Assembly (NCBI GenBank): GCA_011390785.1
Contig: JAABRR010000001.1
Location: 124,001-188,000, forward strand
Direction of reading: 5' to 3'
DNA: 64,000 bases
Origin: Sphingobacteriia bacterium
GTDB taxonomy: Bacteria; Bacteroidota; Bacteroidia; Bacteroidales; UBA7960
Shown: piece after piece, positions 35,504-45,669 of the stretch
How the letters are laid out: every line of letters starts with the position of its first letter
Numbering within the stretch: the stretch's first letter is position 1
Notes under the pieces: generated by a model
What the model was told of the DNA's origin: nothing
Seen by the model: only the letters and a program-made list of their open reading frames with translations
The model's database searches: none
Position numbers and translations under genes: made by a program

Positions 35504-37909
35504 ATGATCCAAAATTATTTACTTACTGCCTGGCGCAATATTCTTCGCAACAAACTATACGCTGCCATTAATATTTTTTGCCTTTCGGTCGGTATTACCG
35601 GAGCAATTCTTATTGCAATGCTGCTAAATCACGAGATGTCTTTTGATAAATATCACAACAATTATCAAGACCTTTATCTCCTTAACGGGGAGTATACAAT
35701 TGGTGGAAGTACAGACCATCTGGCCATTACATCAACCCCACTTGGACCTGCTTTAAAAGATGAATTCAGCGAAATAAAAGAATATATAAGATTTCGCTCT
35801 TATATGAATTTAGGAGTTAGAACCGAAAGCACTGAATTTATTGAAGATCAGTTTCTGTATACTGATTCAACCGTATTTGATGTATTTTCTTACACCTTTG
35901 TTGCAGGTGCCCCGCAAGGAGCCCTCGCCGATCCACGCACCATAGTGCTAACCCGGTCTACCGCCAAAAAATATTTCGGAACAACTGATGTTATTGGCAA
36001 AAGCCTTCGTATTAACCAGGACCCGTTTTTAGTAACAGCCGTAATTGAAGACGTTCCTGATAATACTATTATCCGTTTTGATGCCCTTCTATCTATATCC
36101 ACCAGTGAATATGCCTATACTGCAGATCCGTTTTCCTTTTGGAACATATCAACGCTATACACATTTATTCAGATGCATGAGGGGCAGAATATTGATGCCG
36201 TTTTGGACAATATGGATTTTTTTATGGAAAAATACCTGAAACCAGCCGGAGAAATGTTTGGGGCCACGGCAAAATTTAATGCTGTGCCCGTTCATAAAGC
36301 CCGGTTCCAGAAAGTACCCATGTCTATGCATACAGCCAGCAAAACATCTTTGCTGATACTATTGGTCGTAGCAATCTTTTTGGTTGTAATTGCCGCGGTA
36401 AATTATACCAATCTTGCCACTGCCCGCGCCGGATTACGTGCCCGCGAAATTGGTGTCAGAAAAGTATCGGGAGCCACAGCAAACCAGATTATCTGGCAAT
36501 TTCTTTCTGAATCAATGCTGGTAGCTATTTTCTCATTTCTATTATCAATGTTGCTTGTAGAAATTCTATTGCCGGGATTCAATATGCTTGCAGAAAAATC
36601 ATTTGTGATCCAGGACCTTTTCAATGGAAACATTTTTATTCAGATATTACTCATTACCCTTATTACAGGATTGCTTGCCGGGGCCTACCCTGCTTTTTAC
36701 CTTAGCTCGTTACAACCCGCCAACATTCTTAAACCCGGACATCAAAAAAGAAGCGGACCTGCCGCTCTGCGCAAAGGGCTGGTAATTCTTCAATTTGCCA
36801 TTTCTATTATGATGGTTGCCGGCACCCTTACAGTCCGTATGCAGCTTAATTACATTCATAACAAGGACTTGGGAATGAATGTACAAGACCGGCTGGTTTT
36901 AAACTTAGGAAATAATCTCAACAATGAAAAATTACAACAACTGGAAAATGAATTGCATCAAAATCCAATGATTTTGGGCACTACCAAAACATCTTCAATC
37001 CCTGGTGGTGGCTTTAACACTGTTGCCATTTCATCTGAAGCAGATTTTGGTAATAACGATGGGAAAATATCAGTAAATATTGTGGATCAACGATTTCTTG
37101 ATTTTTTTGAAATTGACCTGATTGATGGTAGAAATTTCATAAAGGACCAGGCCTCTGACCAACTAACTGCCGGCATTATCAACCAAACAGCAGCAGACTA
37201 TCTGGGATGGCATGATAATGCCATTGGCAAAACAATTAAATGGTATTTTGATGATGAAGGAACACCACACCGAACTGTAAAAATAATTGGGGTAATGAAA
37301 GATCATAATTATGCCAACCTGGAAGCACCCATTACTCCGTTAATGCTTTACATGCCGGGTGAAGATGACAATTGGAGAAACATCCTGATTCATTTCTCTC
37401 CAGGCAACAAAGATGCTGTTATTAGCTTCCTTGATCAAAAAACCAAAGAATTTTATCCGGATTACATCCCCAACATTTATTTTGTGCAAGAAGGATTTTA
37501 TGAATCATTCTCTTACCAGGAAAAACTGGGTCGCATTTTTGGTGTGTTTGCTATTGTATGTATTTTTCTCTCCTTTCTGGGCCTTTTCGGATTGTCTTCA
37601 TTTATGACTGAGCAAAGAAAACGCGAAGTAGGCATTAGAAAAGTATTGGGCGCAACAGGTTGGGGAATTCTTAGTCTGTTTTACCGCGAGTTTTCGATGC
37701 TGATTTTAATTGCTATTGGTTTAGCTGCTCCCATATCATGGTTACTTCTCGACTGGTGGCTGAAAGGGTTTGTATATCATACAACTATGAACCCAATGCC
37801 ACTGATTACCGCAGCATCCATAGCTGTAGCGGTAACCTTTTTAACGGTTAGTTATCATACTCTGCGAACCGCTGCAATAAATCCTACGGAAAGCATAAGG
37901 GCAGACTAA
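35504..37909 (+). CDS. FtsX/MacB-like ABC permease (two FtsX units)
   Basis: 801 residues. An N-terminal helix (about 21-42) and a large MacB_PCD-type periplasmic domain are followed by a first FtsX unit with three helices (about 283-400: LLILLVVAIFLVVIAAVNYT, REIGVRKVSGA), a linker helix (REG near 425: VILQFAISIMMVAGTL), a second periplasmic domain and a second FtsX unit (about 675-795: REVGIRKVLGATGWGIL). This 'double' layout is the common Bacteroidota form of MacB-like permease. It is 97 bases after the ATPase and ends 9 bases before the convergent recG. Confidence 0.92.
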   Translation: MIQNYLLTAWRNILRNKLYAAINIFCLSVGITGAILIAMLLNHEMSFDKYHNNYQDLYLLNGEYTIGGSTDHLAITSTPLGPALKDEFSEIKEYIRFRSYMNLGVRTESTEFIEDQFLYTDSTVFDVFSYTFVAGAPQGALADPRTIVLTRSTAKKYFGTTDVIGKSLRINQDPFLVTAVIEDVPDNTIIRFDALLSISTSEYAYTADPFSFWNISTLYTFIQMHEGQNIDAVLDNMDFFMEKYLKPAGEMFGATAKFNAVPVHKARFQKVPMSMHTASKTSLLILLVVAIFLVVIAAVNYTNLATARAGLRAREIGVRKVSGATANQIIWQFLSESMLVAIFSFLLSMLLVEILLPGFNMLAEKSFVIQDLFNGNIFIQILLITLITGLLAGAYPAFYLSSLQPANILKPGHQKRSGPAALRKGLVILQFAISIMMVAGTLTVRMQLNYIHNKDLGMNVQDRLVLNLGNNLNNEKLQQLENELHQNPMILGTTKTSSIPGGGFNTVAISSEADFGNNDGKISVNIVDQRFLDFFEIDLIDGRNFIKDQASDQLTAGIINQTAADYLGWHDNAIGKTIKWYFDDEGTPHRTVKIIGVMKDHNYANLEAPITPLMLYMPGEDDNWRNILIHFSPGNKDAVISFLDQKTKEFYPDYIPNIYFVQEGFYESFSYQEKLGRIFGVFAIVCIFLSFLGLFGLSSFMTEQRKREVGIRKVLGATGWGILSLFYREFSMLILIAIGLAAPISWLLLDWWLKGFVYHTTMNPMPLITAASIAVAVTFLTVSYHTLRTAAINPTESIRAD

Positions 37910-37918
37910 GCAAGATAT

Positions 37919-40027
37919 TTAGCTTATTTTGCTCCACCTTTCACCCCCGATTTGTTTGCTTTGCAGGGTTTTTAGAAGAATTTGATTTTCGGGCAATCTC
38001 AAAAACGGATCTTTATCTAAAATTTCTTCTGCTTTTTTTCTGGCATATTTCAAGATCTTCTCATCCCGGGTAATGTTAGCGATCTTCAGATCGAGTATGC
38101 CACTTTGCTGTGTACCATGTATATCGCCGGGACCACGCAATTCCATATCAGTTTCAGCAATTATAAACCCATCATTGGTACTCACCATGGTTTGAATCCG
38201 TTTTTTTGCATCGGCAGAAAGTTTGTAATCTGTCATAAGAATACACCACGATTGATCGGCACCCCTCCCCACCCTGCCGCGGAGCTGATGCAACTGAGAA
38301 AGACCAAACCGCTGGGCACTTTCAATTACCATAACACTGGCATTGGGAACGTTAATACCAACTTCTATAACCGTTGTGGCTACCATGATTTGCGTTTCTC
38401 CTTTAACAAAACGTTGCATTTCATAATCCTTATCAGCAGGTTTCATCTGCCCATGCACAATACTCACCGCATAATCTGGGAGTGGAAACTCGCGCACAAT
38501 GCTCTCATAACCATCCATGAGGTCTTTCAAATCCAGCGTTTCAGATTCATTAATCAACGGATAAACTACATAGATCTGTCTTCCCAGTTTTATCTGTTCA
38601 CGCATAAAGCCAAACACTTTTAGCCGGTTGCTGTCGTATTGGTGGATGGTTTTGATGGGTTTTCTGCCAGGTGGCAATTGGTCAATTACCGAAATCTCCA
38701 AATCACCATACAAAGTCATGGCAAGGGTACGAGGAATGGGAGTAGCAGTCATTACCAGAACATGGGGCGAAATAATATTTTTTTTCCAGAGCTTTGCCCT
38801 TTGAGCTACACCAAAGCGGTGTTGCTCATCAATAACCACCAATCCAAGGTCATGAAAAACCACCACATCTTCAATCAAAGCATGGGTTCCAATTAAAATA
38901 TTAAGATTTCCACTGGCAAGTGCTTCATGGATTACTCTTCGCTTTGCCTTGCGGGTTGATCCGGTTAATAAGCTTATATTGATATCAAGATTGGCAAGCA
39001 TGGCACTTAATGATTCAAAATGCTGATTGGCAAGCACTTCAGTAGGAGCCATCAAACAAGCCTGAAAACCATTATCAATAGCTATAAGCATTACCAGAAG
39101 GGCAACAATGGTTTTGCCGCTTCCCACATCGCCCTGTAAAAGGCGGTTCATTTGTTTTCCGGTAAGAGTATCAGAACGAATTTCTTTGATGACCCTTTTT
39201 TGGGCATCAGTAAGCTCAAATGTTAAATGGTTTTTATAGAAATCGTGAAATTGATTACCGACTACTTTAAAAATCTGCCCTTTCGATTCTCTGGTTCGGT
39301 TATTTTTTAAGGATAAAATTTTAAGTTGAATAAAGAACAATTCTTCAAACTTAAGCCGTGCCTGGGCCCGGGCCAAGGATTGGTTATTTTCAGGAAAATG
39401 AATATTTACCAAAGATTGGCGCAAGCCGGGCAATTTAAGCTCATCTCTCAGGTATTCGGGCAGGGTTTCATTAATATAATTTTTTACCTGGGGTATAAGA
39501 GTTTTTAACAACCGGCTGATACCTTTCCCATCAAGACCCCTTGATTTTAGCTTTTCGGTTGAATTGTAAACCGGATGCATGGCAGATTGCTGGGTAATTG
39601 CAGCCGAACTCACTTCTTCAATATCAGGGTGGGCAATATTAAATTTTCGCCCATAACGAGTAGGTTTTCCAAAAACAATATACTCTTTACCTGGCAAGAA
39701 CAACCCCTTTAAAAATTTAAACCCGTTAAACCAAATCAGTTCAAGTTTATACCCCTGATCATCATTAAGCACGGCAGTCATTCGGGTTGTACGTTTCTGT
39801 CCATGTAATTCTATATCAGAAATATATCCACGAATCTGCACCCAGGGCATATCTTCGGTTATTTCCCTGATTTTATAAAACCTACTCTTATCAACATAGC
39901 GAAAGGGGTAAAAATAGAGTAAGTCCTCAAAAACGAATATCTGAAGTTCTTTTTTCAGTAATTCAGCTTTTTGAGGACCTACTCCCCTTAAAAATTCAAT
40001 AGGTGTTTTCAGTATATCAACCGCCAT
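37919..40027 (-). CDS. recG: ATP-dependent DNA helicase RecG
   Basis: 702 residues, full length. The OB-fold wedge domain (about 55-150) recognises branched DNA; the helicase core has Walker A GDVGSGKT (299-306), DEQH box (400-403, VVIDEQHRFG) and motif III MTATPIPRT (427-435). Motifs IV-VI follow (STRK, VVYPLINE, TTVIEVGINVPNA, QLRGRVGRG), and the C-terminal TRG region includes FIIAETDMELRGPGDIHGTQQSG. It reverses stalled replication forks and migrates Holliday junctions. It is monocistronic here, convergent with the permease and divergent from the TonB receptor. Confidence 0.97.
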   Translation of the reverse strand: MAVDILKTPIEFLRGVGPQKAELLKKELQIFVFEDLLYFYPFRYVDKSRFYKIREITEDMPWVQIRGYISDIELHGQKRTTRMTAVLNDDQGYKLELIWFNGFKFLKGLFLPGKEYIVFGKPTRYGRKFNIAHPDIEEVSSAAITQQSAMHPVYNSTEKLKSRGLDGKGISRLLKTLIPQVKNYINETLPEYLRDELKLPGLRQSLVNIHFPENNQSLARAQARLKFEELFFIQLKILSLKNNRTRESKGQIFKVVGNQFHDFYKNHLTFELTDAQKRVIKEIRSDTLTGKQMNRLLQGDVGSGKTIVALLVMLIAIDNGFQACLMAPTEVLANQHFESLSAMLANLDINISLLTGSTRKAKRRVIHEALASGNLNILIGTHALIEDVVVFHDLGLVVIDEQHRFGVAQRAKLWKKNIISPHVLVMTATPIPRTLAMTLYGDLEISVIDQLPPGRKPIKTIHQYDSNRLKVFGFMREQIKLGRQIYVVYPLINESETLDLKDLMDGYESIVREFPLPDYAVSIVHGQMKPADKDYEMQRFVKGETQIMVATTVIEVGINVPNASVMVIESAQRFGLSQLHQLRGRVGRGADQSWCILMTDYKLSADAKKRIQTMVSTNDGFIIAETDMELRGPGDIHGTQQSGILDLKIANITRDEKILKYARKKAEEILDKDPFLRLPENQILLKTLQSKQIGGERWSKIS

Positions 40028-40477
40028 GCTTTAAAACCAGTTATATTGGGATTAAAGATATACAATGAAATTGTAAAAACAAAAAATATGAATTTAGGCC
40101 CAATACGGTGATACATTTATTTTTCTGGTATTATTTTCTGCTTTATATATGATAAACCGGGTATGCTTCATTTAGTTAAGCTCTCATTTTGTGCAGAATT
40201 TACTTGCAGAACTACATATTCGAATTCCACCTTTTTCTAATGGTTGTTTTGTCAGAAATTTTAAATATAACAACAATCATCTTTGATTCAAATCATGATC
40301 TATTAAAAAGAAGCTGTTCGGAATTGAACATTTTAGTATTCTTTCCGAACAAGTTTCGGAGAATTTCAACAAAACTGGCATATTAAAATATAGTCATATT
40401 CATCTCATTTACAACTACATAGAACTAGTGGCACATGTTTGGCATATGCCCTTAACATCTATTAAAACTTTTTTACC
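40028..40477. other. 450-base divergent intergenic region
   Basis: Gap between recG and the TonB receptor. It holds a 9-bp inverted repeat at 40315-40351 and a perfect 10-base palindrome GGCATATGCC at 40441-40450, 28 bases before the receptor start. A 65-codon frame at 40189-40386 has no protein-like features and I do not count it as a gene. No strong promoter match was seen. Confidence 0.5.
40315..40351. repeat. Inverted repeat TGTTCGGAA / TTCCGAACA
   Basis: TGTTCGGAA at 40315-40323 and its exact complement TTCCGAACA at 40343-40351, separated by 19 bases, with an inner GAA/TTC that could extend the stem. It shares the GAACA half-site with the palindrome at 33095-33106. It could be an operator pair or an RNA hairpin; no T-run follows. 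Confidence 0.45.
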
Positions 40478-42814
40478 ATGCAAACAATTATAACCCGATT
40501 ATCATTTTTAATTTTTTGTTTATGCTCTTTTGCTCTCATGGCTGAAACCCAAACCGGCATAAACGGACATATAAAGGATGCAGCCACCGGAGAAGACCTG
40601 ATTGGAGCAACTATTTATATTAGTGAAACGGGCACCGGCACTACTACCAATGTTTACGGGTATTACAGCCTTGCCATTGAGCCCGGAAAATACAACATCA
40701 GGGCTTCCTTTATGGGGTATGAAACAAAACATTTCGAGTTGAATATTGTGAGCACCCATGTATTGAACATTGAACTGGAAAGCGCCTATAAACAGCTTGG
40801 CGAAATTACGATTACCGGCGACAGGCCCGACGAGCATGTTAAACAGGTTAGAATGAGCTCCAACAACCTGAGCATGGAAACCGTAAAATCTCTTCCGGCT
40901 TTTATGGGCGAAACAGACGTAATGAAATCGTTGATGCTGCTGCCAGGAGTAAGCTCAGGTGGCGAAGGATCAAGCGGAATTTTTGTACGGGGTGGTAATG
41001 TTGACCAGAATCTGGTGCAGCTCGATGAGGCCACTGTTTACAATGTTTCTCATTTGATGGGGTTTTTCAGCGTTTTTAATGCAGATGCCATTAAAGATGT
41101 ACAAATTTATAAAGGGGGTATGCCTGCAAATTATGGTGGACGATTATCGTCGGTTGTTGATCTGCGCATGAAAGATGGTAACTCAAGAAAATTTGCTGCT
41201 ACAGGGGGCATCGGGTCTATCTCGAGCCGCTTAACCGTTGAAGGTCCTTTGCAGAAAAATGTAAGCAGCTTTATTCTTTCGGGCAGGCGCACCTATGCCG
41301 ACCTTTTTCTGCTGCTTGCATCCGATAGCCTTATCCGCAACAACCAGCTATTTTTCTACGACCTTAACACAAAGGCAAATTACCGGTTCAGCGACAAAGA
41401 CAGGGTGTTTTTCAGCGGTTACTTTGGGCGCGACCTGCTTAGGGTAAATGAAGAATTCAAAATGGGATGGGGCAATGAAACAGCCACCGTAAGATGGAAC
41501 CACATTTTTAACAGCCGCATTTTCTCAAACTTCACACTTGTCTATTCTAATTTTGATTATCTGCTGGGATTCAATTACGGAGTAAACTCTTTCGATTGGA
41601 TTTCCGACATACGCGATTATACCGGGAAAGCCGATTTTACCTTCTATCTGAATTCACAAAACACCATTAAGTTTGGGGCTCAAAGCCAGTACCATCAGTT
41701 TAATCCGGGCCAGGTAAAAGGAAAAGGCAGCAACTCAGGTATCAACGACTTTAGCCTTTCGAGACAAAATGCACTGGAGCACGCCCTCTATACTTCCAAC
41801 GAACAAAAACTGGGAGATGCTCTTACGCTGGAGTATGGGGTGCGCTACTCACTTTTTCAGAGTATTGGCGAAAGCTCATCTTATGCTTTCAACGAAAATT
41901 ATGATGTTACTGATACCCTACATTTTGGAAAGGGGGAAATCTATCATACCGACCATGGCCTGGAACCACGATTGGCCCTGGTATATTCACTCGAAGGAAA
42001 TCAAAGCATAAAAGCCAGCTACAACCGCACACGTCAGTATTTACAGCAAACCAATGTGTCAACAGCAGGCACACCGCTTGACGTATGGTTTCCGGCAAGC
42101 CCCAATGTTAAAGCACAAAAAGCCGATCAATGGGCAGCAGGATATTTTCGAAATTTCCTTAATAACACGCTCGAAAGCTCAGTGGAAGTTTACTATAAAG
42201 ACATGAAAAACCAACTCGATTTTCGCGATGGGGCGAACATACTACTGAATCCACTTATGGAAGCAGATCTACGCGTTGGCGATGCCTGGGCATATGGTGT
42301 TGAATTTATGTTTAACAAGACCAAAGGAGATTTCACCGGCTGGTTCAGCTATACCTGGTCAAAGGCATGGCAACAGATTGATGGAATAAACCAGGGAGAA
42401 AAATACCCTGCAGCTTTCGATCGTCCGCACGATATTTCACTGGTACTCTCCTACGCCATCAATCCAAGACTTAACATCTCTGCCAACTGGGTTTACCAAA
42501 CCGGCAAACCGGTTACCCTACCCGTAGGGCGCTATGAATATGGCGGAGTAGTAATTCCTGTGTATGCCAATCGCAACGGATCAAGAATGCCCGACTATCA
42601 TCGTTTGGATCTTTCTGCCACCTGGCAGACCAGAAAAAGACCGGAGAGAAGCTGGCAGGGTAGCTGGAATTTCTCAATCTACAATGCCTATTACAGAAAA
42701 AACACATTTTCCTACTCCTTCAGACAAAACGAAGCAAATCAGCATCAAACCGATGTTTATAAACTTTACCTGTTTGGTATAGTGCCATCTGTAACTTATA
42801 ATTTTAGTTTTTGA
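40478..42814 (+). CDS. TonB-dependent receptor (DUF4249-associated type)
   Basis: 778 residues. The signal peptide is followed by a carboxypeptidase-regulatory-like domain (about 27-112: GINGHIKDAATGEDLIGATI), a TonB-box-like ITITGDRP, and a plug domain (LLPGVSSGGEGSSGIFVRGG, DATVYNVSHL-like, IYKGGMPANYGGRLSSVVD). The outer-membrane barrel ends in PSVTYNFSF. It is shorter than SusC proteins and has no SusD partner; instead a DUF4249 lipoprotein follows after 62 bases, a recurring pair in Bacteroidota whose cargo is unknown (metal complexes or peptides are candidates). Divergent from recG. Confidence 0.92.
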   Translation: MQTIITRLSFLIFCLCSFALMAETQTGINGHIKDAATGEDLIGATIYISETGTGTTTNVYGYYSLAIEPGKYNIRASFMGYETKHFELNIVSTHVLNIELESAYKQLGEITITGDRPDEHVKQVRMSSNNLSMETVKSLPAFMGETDVMKSLMLLPGVSSGGEGSSGIFVRGGNVDQNLVQLDEATVYNVSHLMGFFSVFNADAIKDVQIYKGGMPANYGGRLSSVVDLRMKDGNSRKFAATGGIGSISSRLTVEGPLQKNVSSFILSGRRTYADLFLLLASDSLIRNNQLFFYDLNTKANYRFSDKDRVFFSGYFGRDLLRVNEEFKMGWGNETATVRWNHIFNSRIFSNFTLVYSNFDYLLGFNYGVNSFDWISDIRDYTGKADFTFYLNSQNTIKFGAQSQYHQFNPGQVKGKGSNSGINDFSLSRQNALEHALYTSNEQKLGDALTLEYGVRYSLFQSIGESSSYAFNENYDVTDTLHFGKGEIYHTDHGLEPRLALVYSLEGNQSIKASYNRTRQYLQQTNVSTAGTPLDVWFPASPNVKAQKADQWAAGYFRNFLNNTLESSVEVYYKDMKNQLDFRDGANILLNPLMEADLRVGDAWAYGVEFMFNKTKGDFTGWFSYTWSKAWQQIDGINQGEKYPAAFDRPHDISLVLSYAINPRLNISANWVYQTGKPVTLPVGRYEYGGVVIPVYANRNGSRMPDYHRLDLSATWQTRKRPERSWQGSWNFSIYNAYYRKNTFSYSFRQNEANQHQTDVYKLYLFGIVPSVTYNFSF

Positions 42815-42876
42815 CATTGAGCCCATTTGTAAATAAAAAGAGATAAAAGAATTCCGCCAACATAATTCACATTACC

Positions 42877-43698
42877 ATGAAAACATTAGAATGTATTTTT
42901 AAAATTATTGCAGTTATTTTAACCATCTTATTGGTTTCCTGCGAAGAATTAACCGAACTTCCTATCAATGACAATGACACCAAAACACTCGTTGTTGATG
43001 GAATGATTACCAACGATACTATGCCCCAGGTGGTAAACTTATCCCTTACAGGCAGTTTTTATATGGAAAACGAAGCCCCCAGGGCAACCGGCGCTGAGGT
43101 AACCATTACCGACAACCTGGGAAATGAGTTCCCCCTTTACGAATCGATTCCGGGAAAATACGTTACCCCAACCAACATTGCCGGCATCATTGGCAACACT
43201 TATACACTAACCATTAACTACGAAGGAGAAACCTACACGGCCCAAAGTACCATGCCCCGCATGGCTGACATAGATTCTCTATCCTTTAGATGGGATAACT
43301 TTATGGAAACTCATAGAATACTGCTATTTGCACAGGAACCCGAAGGAAAAGGAGACAACTACATGTGGCAACTAAGCAGAAACGGAGAATTATTAACAAC
43401 CGACATAAGCCAGATGATGATAGTTAACGATGAATTTGTAGACGGAAACTACATCAAAGGGTTGGAAGTGGACTTCTGGGAAATGGAATACAACATTCTG
43501 GCAGGCGACACCATTACTGTTATGCAATACTCAATATCTAAAAGGGCTCTCGACTTTTTTGCGGGCGTTCTATCCGAATACAACAGCGGCCAGGTTGCCA
43601 TGCGCCCCCCCGCCAATGTGGCATCAAACATAAGTAATGGAGCTATGGGCCTGTTTCATGCAGCTTCTGCAAGCAGGAAAACCATCATTATAGAATAA
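42877..43698 (+). CDS. DUF4249 lipoprotein
   Basis: 273 residues with lipoprotein signal ending ILLVSC and an acidic mature start (EELTELPINDND). The Ig-like first half has the family pattern TLVVDGMITNDTMPQVVNLS and GAEVTITDNLGNEFPLYE; it ends with NISNGAMGLFHAASASRK, the typical DUF4249 closing motif. The family is known almost only next to TonB receptors of the type found 62 bases upstream. It may act as surface accessory subunit, as SusD does for SusC (inference). Confidence 0.9.
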   Translation: MKTLECIFKIIAVILTILLVSCEELTELPINDNDTKTLVVDGMITNDTMPQVVNLSLTGSFYMENEAPRATGAEVTITDNLGNEFPLYESIPGKYVTPTNIAGIIGNTYTLTINYEGETYTAQSTMPRMADIDSLSFRWDNFMETHRILLFAQEPEGKGDNYMWQLSRNGELLTTDISQMMIVNDEFVDGNYIKGLEVDFWEMEYNILAGDTITVMQYSISKRALDFFAGVLSEYNSGQVAMRPPANVASNISNGAMGLFHAASASRKTIIIE

Positions 43699-43791
43699 AC
43701 ATGCAGTGAACTTTTTTGCTCATCAGTCATTTATTGTGTGCAAACTTCATTTTTTAACTAATTTTGCTCACATATTTCCAATTGCAGATTG

Positions 43792-44763
43792 ATGACCCTT
43801 AACGAAATAAAGGCCCCGGTTGACCATCACCTTGAAGAGTTTGAAAAACAATTCAGGCTTTCCATGAAAAGCAAGGTTCCCTTGCTCGACAAAATAACCC
43901 GGTATATTGTAAAAAGGAAAGGCAAACAGATGCGCCCGCTGTTTGTCTTTTTTACCGCTCAGTTGTGCGGGGGCATCACCGAAAAAACCTATCGCGCCGC
44001 TTCACTCATTGAGCTGCTGCACACCGCAACATTGGTTCACGACGATGTGGTTGACGACAGCAACGAACGCCGTGGGTTTTTCTCGCTCAATGCCCTGTGG
44101 AAAAACAAGATCAGCGTTCTGGTGGGCGATTATCTCCTTTCGCGCGGCCTGCTCCTTTCGTTGGATAATGATGATTTTGAATTGCTGAAAATCGTTTCCC
44201 GCTCCGTAAAACAAATGAGCGAAGGAGAGCTGCTTCAGTTGGAAAAAGCTCGCAACCTCGACATAAAAGAAGATATTTATTTCGAGATCATCACCAAGAA
44301 AACCGCATCTTTGATTGCATCCTGCTTTGAATGTGGTGCAGCATCATCAGGGGCCGACAAAGAAACCCAGGAAAAACTCCGGCTCATGGGCGAATATACC
44401 GGCATCGCTTTCCAGATAAAAGACGATCTGCTCGATTTCAACAATGGAAAAAATACCGGAAAACCAGCAGGTGGCGACATCAAAGAGCGAAAACTAACCC
44501 TGCCCCTCATTTATCTGCTCGACAAATCATCCTATTTCGAAAAACGCCAGATAATCAACACTGTAAAAAACCACGGAAACGACCCCGACAAAGTTGCCGA
44601 TCTCATTGAAAAAGCACGCAAAAGTGGTGGCATAGATTACTCGCGCAAGATGATGCAAACCTACCTCAATAAGGCATTCGAAATACTGAACAGTTTCCCC
44701 GAATCAGCCTGGAGAACATCACTCCACGATCTGGTGCAGTTTACCATTGAGCGGGAAAATTAG
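43792..44763 (+). CDS. Polyprenyl diphosphate synthase (IspB-like)
   Basis: 323 residues from the ATG at 43792 (a TTG one codon upstream is less likely). All trans-prenyltransferase motifs are present: GKQMRPL, first Asp-rich motif DDVVD (84-88) in LVHDDVVDDSNERRG, GDYLLSRG, KTASLI, and second Asp-rich motif DDLLD (211-215) in FQIKDDLLDFN, then GKPAGGDIKERKLTLPLI. It makes the all-trans side chain of menaquinone by adding isopentenyl diphosphate units; the chain length cannot be read with certainty. The 93-base gap to the DUF4249 gene suggests separate control. Confidence 0.93.
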   Translation: MTLNEIKAPVDHHLEEFEKQFRLSMKSKVPLLDKITRYIVKRKGKQMRPLFVFFTAQLCGGITEKTYRAASLIELLHTATLVHDDVVDDSNERRGFFSLNALWKNKISVLVGDYLLSRGLLLSLDNDDFELLKIVSRSVKQMSEGELLQLEKARNLDIKEDIYFEIITKKTASLIASCFECGAASSGADKETQEKLRLMGEYTGIAFQIKDDLLDFNNGKNTGKPAGGDIKERKLTLPLIYLLDKSSYFEKRQIINTVKNHGNDPDKVADLIEKARKSGGIDYSRKMMQTYLNKAFEILNSFPESAWRTSLHDLVQFTIEREN

Positions 44764-44860
44764 GCAAGCTCCCTTTTTCCAATCACTTGTTTTATAGCGG
44801 CTCCAAAATCCTCTGTCCTTAAATTTTTTGCCCATTACCACCTTTAGGTCTAAGCATTGA

Positions 44861-45445
44861 TTACAAAGGAGTTGTAAGATCAAATTCTGCTTTGAATACG
44901 ATTTCGCCTTTGTAGCCGAGTTCGTATCTCATTTTGGATAGGTCTTCTGATAGCACCACACTCCAAACCCTGTCCAGATCATCATCAAGAAGATTGTTGG
45001 TATAATCATCAGCCGGGAAAGATTGTTGAAAGGCAGTACCATTGCCATCAGCATATCCGCCATATAGTGTTAAATCTTCGGGTGTACCATCAGCATGGCG
45101 GTGATCATGCCGGAAGCGAAGTTTTCCATCCTCATTCATAAACATCCATGTGCGCGATTGGTCATCGTCAATATGAAAGGGAACATGAATCAGGTCGGGT
45201 TCACAAACGGTAAAAAAAATAACCATCGACCTGTCAGCCCAGCTATCACGTCCATCTTTTGAATAGGTTTCCTTGCCGGCAAACGATTTACCACATAGTG
45301 AAGCCAGATTATCAATAAATGCCTGTTCTTCATCCGAAAGGCTTTGTGCAGGGGCGTCCTTTGTATCAGTTTGTTTTTCCCTGGTGGGGTTTTTACAGGA
45401 AACGAACAAAAACGAAACAAGGAAAATCAGTAGTAAATTTTTCAT
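44861..45445 (-). CDS. Small lipoprotein of unknown function
   Basis: 194 residues from the ATG at 45445, which gives the lipoprotein signal MKNLLLIFLVSFLFVSC; the longer frame to 45517 adds an unlikely leader. The mature protein begins with a polar linker (KNPTREKQTDTKDAP). A compact domain follows with FAGKETYSKDGRDSWADRSM, VPFHIDDDQSRTWMFM, LRFRHDHRHADGTPEDLTLYG and YELGYKGEIVFKAEFDL. I do not recognise the family. The HDHRHADG stretch is histidine-rich and could bind metal, but that is a guess. It is a single gene facing the second sus locus. Confidence 0.8.
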   Translation of the reverse strand: MKNLLLIFLVSFLFVSCKNPTREKQTDTKDAPAQSLSDEEQAFIDNLASLCGKSFAGKETYSKDGRDSWADRSMVIFFTVCEPDLIHVPFHIDDDQSRTWMFMNEDGKLRFRHDHRHADGTPEDLTLYGGYADGNGTAFQQSFPADDYTNNLLDDDLDRVWSVVLSEDLSKMRYELGYKGEIVFKAEFDLTTPL

Positions 45446-45646
45446 GGTTGTGAGATGTTTAGGTTGTGAGAAAAGTTTGGATACATAAATTTTTAGGGGA
45501 AAAATGAAAATTACCATCTATAAAACCCAATTGGAAAAGAGATGAACTAAACATCTAACATAAACTTAACAGAACCAAGATTCGATTAAACATTTAATTA
45601 AACAAATAATAAAATTATGATAACAATAGATGGTAACTAAACCTGC

Positions 45647-45654
45647 TATTTTTG
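45647..45654 (+). promoter_or_regulatory. Likely -7 element of the second sus operon
   Basis: TATTTTTG matches TAnnTTTG exactly. Transcription would start near 45660, placing the two leader hairpins (45670-45784) right at the head of the RNA. The -33 position 19 bases upstream matches poorly, which would fit a promoter needing an activator. Confidence 0.5.
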
Positions 45655-45669
45655 GTCTGTATTAAAGCA

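Noticed and set aside
40189-40386. 65-codon open frame in the recG/TonB receptor gap
   Set aside because: No signal peptide, motif or protein-like composition, and it covers the inverted repeat; more likely chance.
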